Assembly (NCBI RefSeq): GCF_014764705.1
Contig: NZ_JACXXG010000016.1
Coordinates: 25,026 to 89,025, forward strand
Source: Stutzerimonas kunmingensis
GTDB lineage: Bacteria > Pseudomonadota > Gammaproteobacteria > Pseudomonadales > Pseudomonadaceae
Length of the DNA stretch: 64,000 bases
Direction: 5' to 3'
The first letter of the stretch is position 1, and each line of letters begins with the position of its first letter. The notes under the pieces are model-generated. The model was not told where the DNA came from, made no database searches, and worked only from the letters and a program-made list of their open reading frames with translations. This document shows, piece after piece, positions 38,683 through 49,681 of this stretch. The position numbers were made by a program, and so were the translations under genes.

Positions 38683-39765
38683 ATGAGTAAACAGATTCTG
38701 GTTCTGCCCGGTGATGGTATCGGCCCGGAGATCATGGCCGAGGCGGTCAAGGTTCTGCAGCTGGCCAATGACAAGTTCCAGCTGGACTTCGAGCTGAGCT
38801 ATGACGAGTTGGGTGGCGCAGCGGTCGACAAATATGGCGTGCCGCTGGCCGACGAAACCCTTGCGCGTGCACGTGCTGCCGATGCCATTCTGCTTGGCGC
38901 GGTGGGAGGCCCGAAGTGGGACAAGATCGATCCGGCCATTCGTCCCGAGCGCGGTCTGCTGAAGATTCGCTCCGAGCTGGGGCTGTTCGGTAACCTGCGT
39001 CCGGCACTGCTCTACCCGCAACTGGCCGATGCCTCGTCGCTGAAGCCTGAGATCGTGGCCGGTCTGGATATCCTCATCGTTCGCGAGTTGACCGGCGGCA
39101 TTTATTTCGGCAAGCCGCGCGAAAGCAAGGTGCTGGAGAACGGTGAGCGCATGGCCTACGACACGCTGCCGTACAGTGAAAGCGAAATCCGTCGCATCGC
39201 CAAGGTCGGCTTCGACATGGCGATGGTGCGCAACAAGAAGCTCTGTTCGGTGGACAAGGCCAACGTGCTGGCGTCCAGCCAGCTGTGGCGTGCTGTGGTC
39301 GAGGAAGTGGCCAAGGACTATCCCGAGATCGAGCTGAGCCACATGTACGTCGACAATGCGGCAATGCAGCTGGTGCGTGCACCGAAGCAGTTCGACGTGA
39401 TCGTCACCGACAACATGTTTGGCGACATCCTCTCCGACGAGGCATCGATGCTGACCGGTTCCATCGGCATGCTGCCGTCCGCCTCGCTGGATGCGGGCAA
39501 CAAGGGCATGTACGAGCCGTGCCACGGTTCAGCGCCGGATATCGCTGGCCAGGGCATCGCCAATCCGTTGGCGACCATCCTGTCCGTTTCGATGATGCTG
39601 CGTTACAGCTTCAATCAGGTAGCGGCAGCCGATGCCATCGAGCAGGCGGTGAGTGATGTGCTCGATCAGGGCCTGCGTACCGGTGATATCTGGTCGGAAG
39701 GTTGTACCAAGGTCGGTACTCAGGCGATGGGCGATGCAGTAGTCGCGGCCCTCGCGAAGTTGTAA
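38683..39765 (+). CDS. leuB: 3-isopropylmalate dehydrogenase
   Basis: A 360-residue NAD-dependent dehydrogenase that oxidises and decarboxylates 3-isopropylmalate. It starts [31 protein letters not shown] and [16 protein letters not shown] are family signatures. A GTG lies directly before the chosen ATG 38683; GAGGA is 5 bases before the ATG. Third step enzyme of the leuCDB set. Confidence 0.97.
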   Translation: MSKQILVLPGDGIGPEIMAEAVKVLQLANDKFQLDFELSYDELGGAAVDKYGVPLADETLARARAADAILLGAVGGPKWDKIDPAIRPERGLLKIRSELGLFGNLRPALLYPQLADASSLKPEIVAGLDILIVRELTGGIYFGKPRESKVLENGERMAYDTLPYSESEIRRIAKVGFDMAMVRNKKLCSVDKANVLASSQLWRAVVEEVAKDYPEIELSHMYVDNAAMQLVRAPKQFDVIVTDNMFGDILSDEASMLTGSIGMLPSASLDAGNKGMYEPCHGSAPDIAGQGIANPLATILSVSMMLRYSFNQVAAADAIEQAVSDVLDQGLRTGDIWSEGCTKVGTQAMGDAVVAALAKL

Positions 39766-39819
39766 TCTTCTGGCCCGCCTTAATCTGCGCGGGCCACTTT
39801 TTCTATAGGTGTAGTTGCG

Positions 39820-40932
39820 ATGAAACGTGTAGGTCTGATCGGTTGGCGCGGTATGGTCGGTTCCGTGCTCATGCAGCGGATGCTGGAAGAGCGGGATTTC
39901 GACCTGATCGAGCCCGTGTTCTTCACCACTTCCAATGTCGGCGGCCAGGGCCCCGATATTGGCAAGGAAACCGCTGCGCTGAAGGACGCCTACAGCATCG
40001 ACGAGCTGAAAGGCCTCGATGTGATCCTGACCTGTCAGGGCGGCGACTACACCAATGAAGTCTTCCCTAAGCTGCGTGAAGCGGGCTGGCAGGGCTACTG
40101 GATCGACGCGGCGTCCTCGCTGCGTATGCAGGACGATGCGGTGATCGTGCTCGATCCGGTGAACCGTCGCGTGATCGACCAGCAACTGGATGCCGGCACC
40201 AAGAACTACATCGGCGGCAACTGCACCGTCAGCCTGGCGCTGATGGGCCTTGGCGGTCTGTTCGAAGCCGGTCTGGTCGAGTGGATGAGCGCGATGACCT
40301 ATCAGGCAGCCTCCGGTGCTGGCGCGCAGAACATGCGCGAACTGATCAAGCAGATGGGTGCGATCAATGCGGCCGTGGCCGATGATCTGGCCAATCCCTC
40401 CAGCGCGATCCTGGATATCGACCGTAAGGTGGCTGAAACCCAGCGTAGCGAAGCATTCCCGGTCGACAATTTCGGCGTGCCGCTGGCCGGCAGCCTGATT
40501 CCTTACATCGACAAGGAGTTGCCGAATGGGCAGAGCCGCGAAGAGTGGAAGGCGCAGGCTGAGACCAACAAGATCCTTGGTCGATTCAAGAGTCCGATCC
40601 CGGTTGACGGCATCTGCGTGCGCGTGGGTGCCATGCGTTGCCACAGCCAGGCGCTGACCATCAAGCTGAACAAGGATGTGCCGATCTCCGATATCGAAGG
40701 GCTGATCAGCCAGCACAATCCCTGGGTCAAGCTGGTGCCGAATCATCGTGATGCCAGCATGCAGGAGCTGAGTCCGGCCGCAGTCACCGGAACGCTAAGC
40801 GTGCCGGTCGGCCGTCTGCGCAAGCTCAACATGGGCTCGCACTACCTGGGCGCGTTCACCGTGGGCGACCAGCTGCTGTGGGGCGCCGCGGAGCCGCTGC
40901 GGCGCATGCTGCGTATCCTGCTGGAGCGTTGA
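39820..40932 (+). CDS. asd: Aspartate-semialdehyde dehydrogenase
   Basis: A 370-residue NADPH enzyme that makes aspartate semialdehyde for lysine, threonine, methionine and diaminopimelate. The Rossmann start is [21 protein letters not shown], and the catalytic cysteine is in [36 protein letters not shown] follows. This is the gammaproteobacterial type. An inactive-looking paralogue follows it. Confidence 0.97.
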   Translation: MKRVGLIGWRGMVGSVLMQRMLEERDFDLIEPVFFTTSNVGGQGPDIGKETAALKDAYSIDELKGLDVILTCQGGDYTNEVFPKLREAGWQGYWIDAASSLRMQDDAVIVLDPVNRRVIDQQLDAGTKNYIGGNCTVSLALMGLGGLFEAGLVEWMSAMTYQAASGAGAQNMRELIKQMGAINAAVADDLANPSSAILDIDRKVAETQRSEAFPVDNFGVPLAGSLIPYIDKELPNGQSREEWKAQAETNKILGRFKSPIPVDGICVRVGAMRCHSQALTIKLNKDVPISDIEGLISQHNPWVKLVPNHRDASMQELSPAAVTGTLSVPVGRLRKLNMGSHYLGAFTVGDQLLWGAAEPLRRMLRILLER

Positions 40933-41067
40933 TGCGCTCTCGATGAAGTGCCAGACGCCGCGACTTGTTCGCGGCGTTTTCGTTTATGCGATGTGCCGCT
41001 CGGCGGCGCTGGTTGCAGTGGTCTGCCATTTCGCTACAGTGCCGGTCCTTAACGCGTGGAGGTGACG

Positions 41068-42078
41068 ATGCCCACAGGTGTCGGTGTTGCGGTCGTAGGT
41101 TCGGTCAGCCTGGTAGGCGAAGCGCTTGTCGAGGTGCTCGAGGAGCGTGCGTTTCCGGTTTCAGAGCTGCATCTGTTGGGTGATAGCGAGGATGTCGGGC
41201 ACACGGTGCCATTCAAGGGGCGGAATCTGCGTGTTGGCGAGGCGGATCGCTTCGACTTCAATCGGGCGCAGCTGGTGTTTCTGGTCGGTGCTTCGGAATT
41301 GGTGAGCGAGTGTCACGTCAAGGCAGTAGCGGCAGGCTGCCGAATCGTCGATCTGTCAGGCTCGATTCCCGTCAAGCAGCAGCTTTGCGTGGTGCCAGAG
41401 GTTAACGGCGGGCTGCTCGATTCGTTGCCCGATCAGCGCGCCATTGCCAGTCCACTGCCTGAAGCGGTCGCTCTGGCCATCGCATTGAAGCCGATCCAGC
41501 AACAGCTGGATTTGCATCGCGTGACTGTTACGGCCTGTTTGCCGGTATCAAGTCGTGGTGCGGCGGGCGTGAAGGAGCTTGCCCGGCAGACATCCGAATT
41601 GCTCAATGCGCGCCCTTTGGAGCCCCGAATATTCGGCCGGCAGATGGCTTTCAATATGCTCGCACAAGCCGAGGCGGTCGACGCGCAAGGATATGGAGCG
41701 CAGGAACGGCGTCTGGTTGAAGAGCTTCGTCAGCTCCTGGATATGCCTGAACTCGCCGTCTCTGTTACGTTCGTTCAAGCTCCGGTGTTCTTCGGAGAGA
41801 GCCTCATCGTCTCGTTGCAGGGTGGCGTCGAGGCCGATATGCCAGCGCTGTCTGCGGCTCTCGACGCGGCGCCAGGGGTTGAGCTGGTGGAGTCGGATGA
41901 CTATCCGACAGCGGTTGGTGACGCAGTCGGGCAGGAGGCGATCTATGTTGGAAGACTTCGTCGAGGCATCTGCGATCCACGGGAAGTCAATTTGTGGATT
42001 GTGTCTGATAACGTGCGAAAAGGCGCGGCACTAAACGCTGTGCAGTCTGGTGAGTTGTTGATAAAAGACTATCTGTAA
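41068..42078 (+). CDS. Asd paralogue lacking the catalytic cysteine (Usg-1-like)
   Basis: A 336-residue protein with the full Asd fold (GVAVVGSVSLVGEALVEVLEER, VVPEVNGGLL, GAAGVKELARQT). In active enzymes of this subfamily the next motif is NPNCST; here it reads ASPLPEA, with leucine or proline at the cysteine position. The QAVSGAG loop is replaced by CLPVSSRG. It is therefore probably non-catalytic, like E. coli Usg-1. TGGAGG precedes ATG 41068; an upstream GTG is less likely. Confidence 0.88.
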   Translation: MPTGVGVAVVGSVSLVGEALVEVLEERAFPVSELHLLGDSEDVGHTVPFKGRNLRVGEADRFDFNRAQLVFLVGASELVSECHVKAVAAGCRIVDLSGSIPVKQQLCVVPEVNGGLLDSLPDQRAIASPLPEAVALAIALKPIQQQLDLHRVTVTACLPVSSRGAAGVKELARQTSELLNARPLEPRIFGRQMAFNMLAQAEAVDAQGYGAQERRLVEELRQLLDMPELAVSVTFVQAPVFFGESLIVSLQGGVEADMPALSAALDAAPGVELVESDDYPTAVGDAVGQEAIYVGRLRRGICDPREVNLWIVSDNVRKGAALNAVQSGELLIKDYL

Positions 42079-42146
42079 AAGATACTTACTGGTAATTCAA
42101 AGAATATTTCTAGCCGATGCGCTGAACGGCTTATCGCTGATGGGGA

Positions 42147-42162
42147 GCCACCGCCAGGTGGC
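42147..42162. other. Small hairpin upstream of fimV
   Basis: GCCACC-GCCA-GGTGGC in the 144-base gap between the asd paralogue and fimV, without a T run. It could be an attenuator or weak terminator. Confidence 0.35.
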
Positions 42163-42222
42163 GCGGGCAGTGACATAAGACCCTCTCGTAGTTCGAGAAA
42201 AAGATAAACAAGGGATTAAATA

Positions 42223-44973
42223 ATGGTTCGGGTTCGCAATCTGGTGCTGGCAATCGCGGCTGCTACCGCGCTGACTACAGAAATGGCCCACGCGCTTGGG
42301 TTGGGAGAGGTCACGCTTCAGTCGTCATTGAATCAACCGCTGATCGCGGAAATCGAGCTGCTGGATGCAAACAGCCTGGCGCCCGGGGAGGTGATCCCGG
42401 TATTGGCCTCGCTCGAAGAATTCAATCGCGCCGGTATTGATCGCCAGTACTTTCTGACGGACCTGAAATTCACTCCAGTACTGCGTCCGAACGGAAAGAG
42501 CGTCATTCAGGTTTCGTCCAGCAAGCCGGTACGCGAACCCTATCTCAATTTTCTCGTTGAGGTGCTCTGGCCCAGTGGGCGCCTGCTCCGTGAGTACACC
42601 CTGCTGCTCGATCCGCCACTCTATTCACCGGAAACGGCAGCGGCCGCAGCACCGCAGTTGCCCATTTCCGCTCCGTCCCGAACAGTAGAGCCAGTACGCT
42701 CTGCGCCAGCTCGTCCGTCTACAACGCGCTCGACCCCAGTTCAGCCGGTAAGCGCCCCGCAGAGCGGTGGTAGCGAATACAAGACTTCCGCGCGCGATAC
42801 TCTCTGGGAGATCGCGGAGCGTAATCGTCGCAATGGAACGGTTCATCAGGCGATGCTGGCTATTCAGGATCTCAATCCTGATGCTTTCATTGGCGGCAAT
42901 ATCAACCGGATGAAGAGCGGACAGGTACTTCGTTTGCCGGATGCCGAGCAGATATCGACCCGCTCTCAGGCCGAAGCGATCGCTCAGGTCGCGGAGCAGA
43001 ACGCGGCATGGCGACAGGGTAGTGGTGGCGCGGTTGCAGGCGCTCGCCAACTGGACGCGACCCGTCGTACTGAAGCTGGAGCAGCACCGTCGCGTAGCGA
43101 GTCTCGTGACAGCCTCCGCCTGGTGGCGGCTGATGCGGGCAAGGAAACTGCCGGCTCCGACACCGGGTCTGCCGAAGGCGGTCAGGCCTTGCGCGACAAG
43201 CTGGCGGTGACCCAGGAGAGTCTGGACTCCAGCCGTCGTGAGAACGACGACCTCAAGGATCGTCTGAATGATCTACAGGGGCAGCTGGAAAAGCTGCAAC
43301 GGCTTATGCAGCTCAAGGATGACCAGCTTGCCAAGCTGCAGGCCCAGGTCGGTGCCGAAGGCCAGGCCCCGGCGCTGGACGCCAACGCCAGCCAGCCTGC
43401 TGCCGCAAAAACAGAGCCCCAGGCAACTGAAGGTAGCACGCAAGAGCCGGCCCGCGCTGACGGTGACACCCAGGCTGATTCTGCTGTTGATACCCGGCAG
43501 GAACCTGCTCCAGTCGTTGCTCCGGCACCGGCCGAGCAGTCTGCGGCGTCCAAGCCTGCTGCAAAGCCAGCCAGCCCAGCGAAACCGGTCGCACCTGTTG
43601 TTGAGCCTGAGCCCAAGAGCCTGATTGACGATCTGCTGTCCAACACTTTGCTGCTCGGTGTCGTCGGCGGTAGTGCCCTGTTGCTGTTGCTGCTGGGTCT
43701 GATGGCTCTTTCGCGCCGCAATGCGATGAAAGAGGCGGAGCTGCAGGAAAGTCTGATGGCGGATGACACGGTTGACGATCTGCGAGTGGAATCGCCCGCG
43801 TACGTCGATTTGGGACAGGAGCATCAACTTGAACCGACTTCCTTCCATGCCGACGCTCCGGCTGCGTCGGATGAGCTGACTTCCACTACAGGTGATGCAT
43901 TAGCCGAGGCGGACATCTACATCGCTTACGGCCGCTTCAATCAGGCTGCAGAACTGCTACAAAACGCCCTTAATGACGAGCCTCAGCGGAGCGATCTGCG
44001 GCTGAAGCTGATGGAAGTGTATGCGGAGCTTGGCAATCGCGATGGCTTCGTCCGTGAAGAAGCTGAGCTACGTGAAATCGGCGGCGCTACCACCGAAGTC
44101 GAGCAGCTAAAGTACAAGTATCCCGCCATGGCCGCGGCGATCGGAGGCTCGGCAGCTGTCGCCGCCACTCATATGGACATGGACAGCCTCGACCTTGATG
44201 ATCTGCAGCTCGACGAGCCGGCCGCGCCGGCGGCAGGGCAGGATCTGGACGATGCATTCGACCTTAGCCTCGATGACCTGGACATCGATCTGAACGAGGA
44301 GCGTCCGGCTGCACCTGCGGACGACTCTTTGGACTTCGACGACCTGACGCTGGATGAGCCGGTTACCGAGCGTGAGGCCTCGCCTGCAGCCAGCGATTTC
44401 TCCTTCGATCTCGCAGAAGATAAGTCTGCGCAAGAGGCCGAGCAGGACGATCTTTCCGATTTCTCGTTCGATCTGGACAGCGACAAAGGAATGGAGCAAG
44501 CCCCCACAGAGTTTTCGCTCAATCTCGACGAGGAGCCGGTTGAAGGTCCTGCTGCGTTTGAAAGTGATGATCTCGATTTCGAACTGTCGGAGCCTGTAGC
44601 GAATCCGAGCGACGATTTGCCCGAAGGGTTCGATATTTCGCTGGATGAGCCCGAGTTTGAGGCGCAACCGGAAACCTTTGCCGACAAGCTGAACGAGGTG
44701 GAGGCTGATCTGGATGATCTGTCCAAGGAACTGGAGGAGCCGGCCACTGCTCCTGCTGACAACTTGGCTACGACTGACGCCGACGGCGGTGGGGAGGACG
44801 ACTTCGATTTCTTCTCCGACACCGACGAAACTACCACCAAGCTGGATCTCGCCAGAGCCTATATCGACATGGGCGACGCTGAAGGTGCACGCGACATCCT
44901 AGATGAAGTGATTTCCGAGGGTAGCGATGTCCAGCAGCAAGAGGCGCGAGAAATGCTCGCCAAACTAGCCTGA
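42223..44973 (+). CDS. fimV: FimV, inner-membrane polarity and motility hub protein
   Basis: A 916-residue protein. After a signal sequence (VLAIAAATALTTEMAHA) comes the FimV N-terminal domain (LGLGEVTLQSSLNQPLIAEIELLDA), a LysM-like peptidoglycan-binding segment at about 185-240 (SEYKTSARDTLWEIAERNRRNG), a coiled coil near 325-375, one transmembrane helix near 475-495 (LLLGVVGGSALLLLLLGLM), a TPR region, a long acidic stretch with repeated LDDL-type units, and the conserved C-terminal cap (TKLDLARAYIDMGDAEGARDILDEVI). FimV recruits type IV pilus and polar signalling proteins in pseudomonads. Size and order match P. aeruginosa FimV. Confidence 0.95.
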   Translation: MVRVRNLVLAIAAATALTTEMAHALGLGEVTLQSSLNQPLIAEIELLDANSLAPGEVIPVLASLEEFNRAGIDRQYFLTDLKFTPVLRPNGKSVIQVSSSKPVREPYLNFLVEVLWPSGRLLREYTLLLDPPLYSPETAAAAAPQLPISAPSRTVEPVRSAPARPSTTRSTPVQPVSAPQSGGSEYKTSARDTLWEIAERNRRNGTVHQAMLAIQDLNPDAFIGGNINRMKSGQVLRLPDAEQISTRSQAEAIAQVAEQNAAWRQGSGGAVAGARQLDATRRTEAGAAPSRSESRDSLRLVAADAGKETAGSDTGSAEGGQALRDKLAVTQESLDSSRRENDDLKDRLNDLQGQLEKLQRLMQLKDDQLAKLQAQVGAEGQAPALDANASQPAAAKTEPQATEGSTQEPARADGDTQADSAVDTRQEPAPVVAPAPAEQSAASKPAAKPASPAKPVAPVVEPEPKSLIDDLLSNTLLLGVVGGSALLLLLLGLMALSRRNAMKEAELQESLMADDTVDDLRVESPAYVDLGQEHQLEPTSFHADAPAASDELTSTTGDALAEADIYIAYGRFNQAAELLQNALNDEPQRSDLRLKLMEVYAELGNRDGFVREEAELREIGGATTEVEQLKYKYPAMAAAIGGSAAVAATHMDMDSLDLDDLQLDEPAAPAAGQDLDDAFDLSLDDLDIDLNEERPAAPADDSLDFDDLTLDEPVTEREASPAASDFSFDLAEDKSAQEAEQDDLSDFSFDLDSDKGMEQAPTEFSLNLDEEPVEGPAAFESDDLDFELSEPVANPSDDLPEGFDISLDEPEFEAQPETFADKLNEVEADLDDLSKELEEPATAPADNLATTDADGGGEDDFDFFSDTDETTTKLDLARAYIDMGDAEGARDILDEVISEGSDVQQQEAREMLAKLA

Positions 44974-44975
44974 TC

Positions 44976-45836
44976 ATGACCCAAGCAGTACCCCAAACGG
45001 CAGCCGAAATGGCTGCCGTCGGCGTTTCCAGGATCGCGCTTGGCGTCGAATACAAGGGATCGCGCTATCGCGGATTTCAGCGTCAGCGCGCCGGTGTGCC
45101 ATCCATTCAGGAATCACTCGAAACTGCGTTGACCAAAGTGGCGGGTGGTCACTCCGTCACGCTGAGCTGTGCAGGTCGCACAGACGCATTGGTCCATGCC
45201 AGCGGGCAGGTCGTGCACTTCGACACGCCGGTCTCGCGAACCATGCACGCATGGGTGATGGGCGCGAACATGAACCTGCCATCCGACATCAGCGTCACCT
45301 GGGCGAAGGAGATGCCGCGTCATTTCGATGCGCGATTCAGCGCGATGGCTCGCCGTTATCGCTATGTGATCTACAACGATCAGATACGGCCGGCGCACAT
45401 GGCCGAAGAGGTTACCTGGAACCATCGCCCACTCGATATCGAGCGTATGCGTGCCGCTGCCACGGCGTTCGTGGGAACACATGATTTCAGTGCCTTCCGG
45501 GCCAGGCAGTGTCAGGCCAAGTCGCCGATCAAAACCATTCATCACCTGGAGCTGCTGGAGCACGGCCGGCTGATCGTCATGGATGTTCGGGCCAATGCCT
45601 TTCTGCATCATATGGTGCGCAACTTCGCTGGCGTTCTGATGACCATTGGTGCGGGTGAGCGGCCAGTGGAATGGGCAGCGCAAGTGCTGGAGTCTCGTGT
45701 GCGCCGAACGGGCGGAGTGACAGCGCACCCGTACGGGCTCTATCTCATCGAAGTCGATTATCCCGAAGAGTTCGAGCTGCCGAAGCGCTATCTCGGTCCG
45801 CACTTCCTGTCGGGTTTGCCGGACGTTCGTCGCTAA
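44976..45836 (+). CDS. truA: tRNA pseudouridine(38-40) synthase
   Basis: A 286-residue pseudouridine synthase acting on the anticodon arm. The catalytic aspartate is in SCAGRTDALVHASGQVVHF, and RRYRYVIYND and FLHHMVRNFAGVL are family motifs. It starts 2 bases after fimV, so is probably co-transcribed. The N-terminus has about 17 extra residues before RIALGVEYKG. Confidence 0.96.
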   Translation: MTQAVPQTAAEMAAVGVSRIALGVEYKGSRYRGFQRQRAGVPSIQESLETALTKVAGGHSVTLSCAGRTDALVHASGQVVHFDTPVSRTMHAWVMGANMNLPSDISVTWAKEMPRHFDARFSAMARRYRYVIYNDQIRPAHMAEEVTWNHRPLDIERMRAAATAFVGTHDFSAFRARQCQAKSPIKTIHHLELLEHGRLIVMDVRANAFLHHMVRNFAGVLMTIGAGERPVEWAAQVLESRVRRTGGVTAHPYGLYLIEVDYPEEFELPKRYLGPHFLSGLPDVRR

Positions 45837-45925
45837 TGAATTAGGCAGGAGCCGTTTTGCCTATTCGCTTGCAGGTGGTAGGTCTTTTGTTACCATCCGG
45901 TTTCCTTTTTGGCAGGTAGCATCCG

Positions 45926-46549
45926 TTGTCAGTCGTTCGTAGCAAAATATGCGGGATCACTCGCGTCGACGACGCCTTGACAGCAGCCAAGGCGGGCGCC
46001 GATGCCATCGGCCTGGTTTTCTATGCCAAGAGTCCGCGTGCCGTCGATGTGCGGCAGGCACGTGAGATCGTCGCGGCATTGCCACCGTTTGTCACGACGG
46101 TAGGCCTGTTCGTCAACGCCAGCCGCTGCGAGATCAACGAGATACTCGACGCCGTTCCGCTGGACATGCTGCAGTTTCACGGCGATGAAACACCGGCACA
46201 GTGCGAGGGGTTTCATCGGCCGTGGTTCAAGGCGCTACGGGTAGGGAACGGCGAGGATATCGAGGCTCAAGTTGCGCGTTATGCGAATGCCAGCGGCATC
46301 CTTTTGGATACTTTCGTGGCAGGGGTGCCGGGTGGGACGGGCGAACGCTTCGATTGGTCGCTGATCCCGGCGGCGCTGGCCAAGCCGCTGATTCTGGCAG
46401 GTGGACTGACCGCCGAGAACGTTCAGCAAGCCATTGCCCAGGTTCGTCCGTACGCAGTGGATGTCAGCGGCGGGGTGGAGGCGAGCAAGGGCGTCAAGGA
46501 TGCTTCCAAGGTGATGGCCTTTGTCGGTCGGGTTCGATCGGCTATGTGA
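45926..46549 (+). CDS. trpF: Phosphoribosylanthranilate isomerase
   Basis: A 207-residue beta/alpha barrel enzyme of tryptophan synthesis. The catalytic cysteine is in [16 protein letters not shown] and the aspartate in [16 protein letters not shown]. The likely start is TTG 45926 with AGGTAG upstream; no ATG or GTG is available before the conserved KICGIT. Confidence 0.95.
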   Translation: MSVVRSKICGITRVDDALTAAKAGADAIGLVFYAKSPRAVDVRQAREIVAALPPFVTTVGLFVNASRCEINEILDAVPLDMLQFHGDETPAQCEGFHRPWFKALRVGNGEDIEAQVARYANASGILLDTFVAGVPGGTGERFDWSLIPAALAKPLILAGGLTAENVQQAIAQVRPYAVDVSGGVEASKGVKDASKVMAFVGRVRSAM

Positions 46550-46752
46550 CGCCTGGGCAGCCTTTGCCGTCCAGTAACGAGTCGCTGGTGAGACCAGTAG
46601 CGTGATTCCTTGCCTGAAGGAGTCGGAGTTTCGCGGCTGCGCCGATAGGTGCATCGCTCACGCGACAAAGAGCGCCTGATACGCGTGGTCGCAACAATGA
46701 ATCTGCCTGCAGCGCGAGTGCGCTCGGGACTGAAGCTTTGGAGAACAAGAGC

Positions 46753-47646
46753 ATGAGCAACTGGCTGGTAGACAAACTGATCCCTTCGATCATGCGGTCG
46801 GAGACGCAAAAGAGCTCGGTCCCCGAAGGCCTTTGGCACAAGTGCCCCTCTTGCGAGGCGGTTCTATACCGCCCTGAGCTGGAAAAGACGCTCGATGTTT
46901 GCCCCAAGTGCCAGCATCACATGCGCATCGATGCCCGTAGCCGGCTCGATATCTTCCTCGATGCCGAGGGCCGCGAAGAGATCGCTGCCGAGCTGGAGCC
47001 GGTCGACCGCCTGAAGTTCCGTGATAGCAAGAAGTACAAGGATCGCCTCTCTGCAGCACAGAAGCAGACCGGCGAGAAAGATGCGCTGATCGCAATGAGC
47101 GGAAAGGTCGTCAACATCCCGGTCGTGGCTTGTGCATTCGAATTCTCGTTCATGGGTGGCTCCATGGGAGCAATCGTTGGCGAGCGTTTCGTGCGGGCCG
47201 CCAATGTTGCTCTTGAAAAGCGTTGCCCGCTGGTGTGCTTCTCCGCGTCAGGCGGTGCCCGGATGCAGGAGGCTCTGATCTCCCTGATGCAGATGGCAAA
47301 GACTTCCGCCGTGCTGGCCCGCATGCGTGAAGAGGGCCTGCCGTTTATCTCCGTACTGACCGATCCGGTCTACGGAGGTGTGTCTGCGAGTCTGGCGATG
47401 CTTGGTGATGTGATCGTCGCCGAGCCCAAGGCATTGATCGGCTTCGCCGGCCCGCGAGTGATCGAGCAGACCGTACGAGAAAAACTGCCGGAAGGCTTCC
47501 AGCGCAGCGAGTTCCTGCTGGACCATGGTGCTATCGATCTGATCATTCATCGCTCCGAACTGCGTACTCGCTTGTCGCGCTTGCTGGCCCAGATGCAGAA
47601 ATTGCCAAGCCCGGTGGAACCCGCCCAGGTCACGGCTACTGCATGA
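46753..47646 (+). CDS. accD: Acetyl-CoA carboxylase carboxyltransferase beta subunit
   Basis: A 297-residue subunit that transfers the carboxyl group to acetyl-CoA in fatty-acid synthesis. The zinc finger cysteines are C31, C34, C50 and C53 ([17 protein letters not shown]). The crotonase-type core has [13 protein letters not shown] and [16 protein letters not shown] 46753 follows GGAG. The 203 bases before it contain no gene I can support. Its stop overlaps the folC start (ATGA). Confidence 0.97.
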   Translation: MSNWLVDKLIPSIMRSETQKSSVPEGLWHKCPSCEAVLYRPELEKTLDVCPKCQHHMRIDARSRLDIFLDAEGREEIAAELEPVDRLKFRDSKKYKDRLSAAQKQTGEKDALIAMSGKVVNIPVVACAFEFSFMGGSMGAIVGERFVRAANVALEKRCPLVCFSASGGARMQEALISLMQMAKTSAVLARMREEGLPFISVLTDPVYGGVSASLAMLGDVIVAEPKALIGFAGPRVIEQTVREKLPEGFQRSEFLLDHGAIDLIIHRSELRTRLSRLLAQMQKLPSPVEPAQVTATA

Positions 47647-48929
47647 CCGGTCGGAGTCTGGCCGACTGGCTCGCCTATCTCGAGCAGCTGCATCCCACTG
47701 CCATAGACATGGGCCTGGACAGGGTCCGAGCGGTGGTGGGGCGGCTTGGCCTGACACGGCCGGCTCCGCTGGTGATTACCGTCACGGGTACGAATGGCAA
47801 AGGCTCTACCTGCGCGTTCATCGCTGCTCTGTTGAGCAGTCAGGGGTACAAGGTCGGTAGCTACAGCTCGCCGCATCTTCTGCGTTACAACGAGCGCGTT
47901 CAGTTCGACGGGCACCAGGCCAGCAATGACCAGCTTTGCCAGGCCTTTTCCGCAGTGGAGGCGGCGCGAGGCGAGGTTTCGCTGACCTATTTCGAAATGG
48001 GCACGCTTGCAGCCTTCTGGCTGTTCGAGCAGAGCGGGCTCGACGCCGTGGTACTGGAAGTCGGTCTTGGTGGTCGTCTCGATGCCGTCAACGTCATTGA
48101 CGCGGATCTGGCGGTGATCACCAATATCGGACTCGATCATGCAGATTGGCTGGGTGATACCCGCGACAGCGTTGCGTATGAAAAAGCCGGGATCATGCGC
48201 GACGGAGTTCCCGCGCTTTGTGGCGATCTGGATGTTCCGGGGCCATTGCTTGAGCACGCAGAGTCCCTGAAATCACCGCTGTTTCTGCGCGGAAGAGATT
48301 TCGACCTGGCGCTTGATCCCCACTCCTGGCATTGGCGGGGCGTCGGGCCTGGCGGCGAGCCGTTGGAGCTGCAGGACCTGCCGCTGCTGTCATTGCCGAT
48401 GGAGAATGCTGCACTTGCCCTGCAAGCCTATGCCACGCTTGCCTTGCCATGGGAGCCGGCGGCGTTGTCCGCGGCGCTTCAGCGGACACGCGTTGTAGGG
48501 CGCCTCGATAGTCGGCAGATCAGCTGGCGCGGCCGCGAGATCGCGCTGTTGCTGGACGTTGGACATAATCCTCATGCTGCAAGCTACCTCGCGCGACGCC
48601 TTGAGCAGCGGCCAGTAGATGGTCGTCGCTTGGCTGTTTTTGGTCTGCTGGCGGATAAGGATCTCAACGGTGTGCTCGAAGCGATGTCCTCGTGCATCGC
48701 TGATTGGGCCGTCGCTCCACTGCCTACGCCGCGAACGCAATCAGCTACACAATTGGCTGCAGCGCTGCTTGAGCGGGGCGCGTCGGTCAGCCAGTATGCC
48801 AGCTTCGAGCAGGCGCTCGATGCTCAATGCGCGAAGGCCGAAGCCGATGATGAAGTAGTGGTTTTCGGATCGTTCTACTGCGTGGCGGCGGCGCTTGACT
48901 GGCTGGAACAACGGGCGGGGGAGAGTTGA
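47643..48929 (+). CDS. folC: Bifunctional folylpolyglutamate/dihydrofolate synthase
   Basis: A 428-residue Mur-ligase-like enzyme that adds glutamate to folates. The P-loop is [20 protein letters not shown] and the second signature is [17 protein letters not shown]. Overlap with accD by four bases and direct abutment with dedD show an operon. Confidence 0.96.
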   Translation: MTGRSLADWLAYLEQLHPTAIDMGLDRVRAVVGRLGLTRPAPLVITVTGTNGKGSTCAFIAALLSSQGYKVGSYSSPHLLRYNERVQFDGHQASNDQLCQAFSAVEAARGEVSLTYFEMGTLAAFWLFEQSGLDAVVLEVGLGGRLDAVNVIDADLAVITNIGLDHADWLGDTRDSVAYEKAGIMRDGVPALCGDLDVPGPLLEHAESLKSPLFLRGRDFDLALDPHSWHWRGVGPGGEPLELQDLPLLSLPMENAALALQAYATLALPWEPAALSAALQRTRVVGRLDSRQISWRGREIALLLDVGHNPHAASYLARRLEQRPVDGRRLAVFGLLADKDLNGVLEAMSSCIADWAVAPLPTPRTQSATQLAAALLERGASVSQYASFEQALDAQCAKAEADDEVVVFGSFYCVAAALDWLEQRAGES

Positions 48930-49550
48930 ATGGCGATGCTGGATAAGGGATTGCTGCAGCGTATGGTTGGCGCTCTCGTGTTGATTGCGCTGGCGGTCAT
49001 ATTCGTGCCGATGCTGTTCAATCGTGAGGACGATCTGCGCCACGTCACCGTCGATGCGCCCACCATCCCTGCTGCACCGGCACCGGCTGAAATCGAGATG
49101 CAGGAGGTCGAAGTGCCAGAGCCGGCGTCTGAGCCTGAAGGTTTCGAGATCATCGAGGAAGGTGCCGAGGCAGAAGCGCCATCACCCGTCGGTGAGCAGG
49201 CTTCGGAGCCGATCGTGCCGGTCGCTCCGAGCGAGCCTGCGCCAGCTGCGCAGCCGCCGGTGGAACAACCGCAGGTGGCGAAAGTCGAGCCACGGCTCGA
49301 TAACGACAACCTGCCGGTCAGCTGGTCGATCCAACTCGCCAGCCTGTCCAATCGCGCCAGCGCCGAAAGCCTGCAGCAGACCTTGCGTTCGCAGGGCTAC
49401 AACGCCTACATCCGCACTGCGGATGGTATGAATCGCGTCTTCGTCGGACCGCTGGTGGAGCGCAGCGAAGCGAATCGGCTTCGCGATGTGTTGCAGCGCC
49501 AGCAGAAACTCGATGGCTTCGTCGTTCGTTTCAAGCCAGAAGGCAGCTGA
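48930..49550 (+). CDS. dedD: SPOR-domain protein DedD
   Basis: A 206-residue bitopic membrane protein: one N-terminal transmembrane helix (RMVGALVLIALAVIFVPMLF), a proline/glutamate-rich linker, and a C-terminal SPOR domain from about residue 130 (WSIQLASLSNRASAESLQQTLRSQGYNAYI). SPOR domains bind denuded glycan strands at the septum, so DedD acts in cell division. GGGGGAG precedes the ATG, which directly follows the folC stop. Confidence 0.93.
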   Translation: MAMLDKGLLQRMVGALVLIALAVIFVPMLFNREDDLRHVTVDAPTIPAAPAPAEIEMQEVEVPEPASEPEGFEIIEEGAEAEAPSPVGEQASEPIVPVAPSEPAPAAQPPVEQPQVAKVEPRLDNDNLPVSWSIQLASLSNRASAESLQQTLRSQGYNAYIRTADGMNRVFVGPLVERSEANRLRDVLQRQQKLDGFVVRFKPEGS

Positions 49551-49564
49551 ATCGTTGAAGCGCT

Positions 49565-49592
49565 GGCCGGGGTACTGACGACAGGCCCCGGC
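49565..49592 (+). terminator. GC-rich hairpin after dedD
   Basis: GCCGGGG-N13-CCCCGGC without a T run, in the dedD-cvpA gap. A TAAAAT hexamer at 49643-49648 further on may be a -10 for cvpA. Confidence 0.35.
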
Positions 49593-49681
49593 TGCGGAGT
49601 TGCCGTCGGGTAGTCAGCGCGTATTCCTGGCGCTCCTGCTCTGCTAAAATGCGCCGCCTTTTCCCCATTGCAGAAGACATC

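Noticed and set aside
44169..44840. Serine-rich frame antisense to fimV
   Set aside because: A reflection of the Asp/Leu-rich acidic repeat in FimV.
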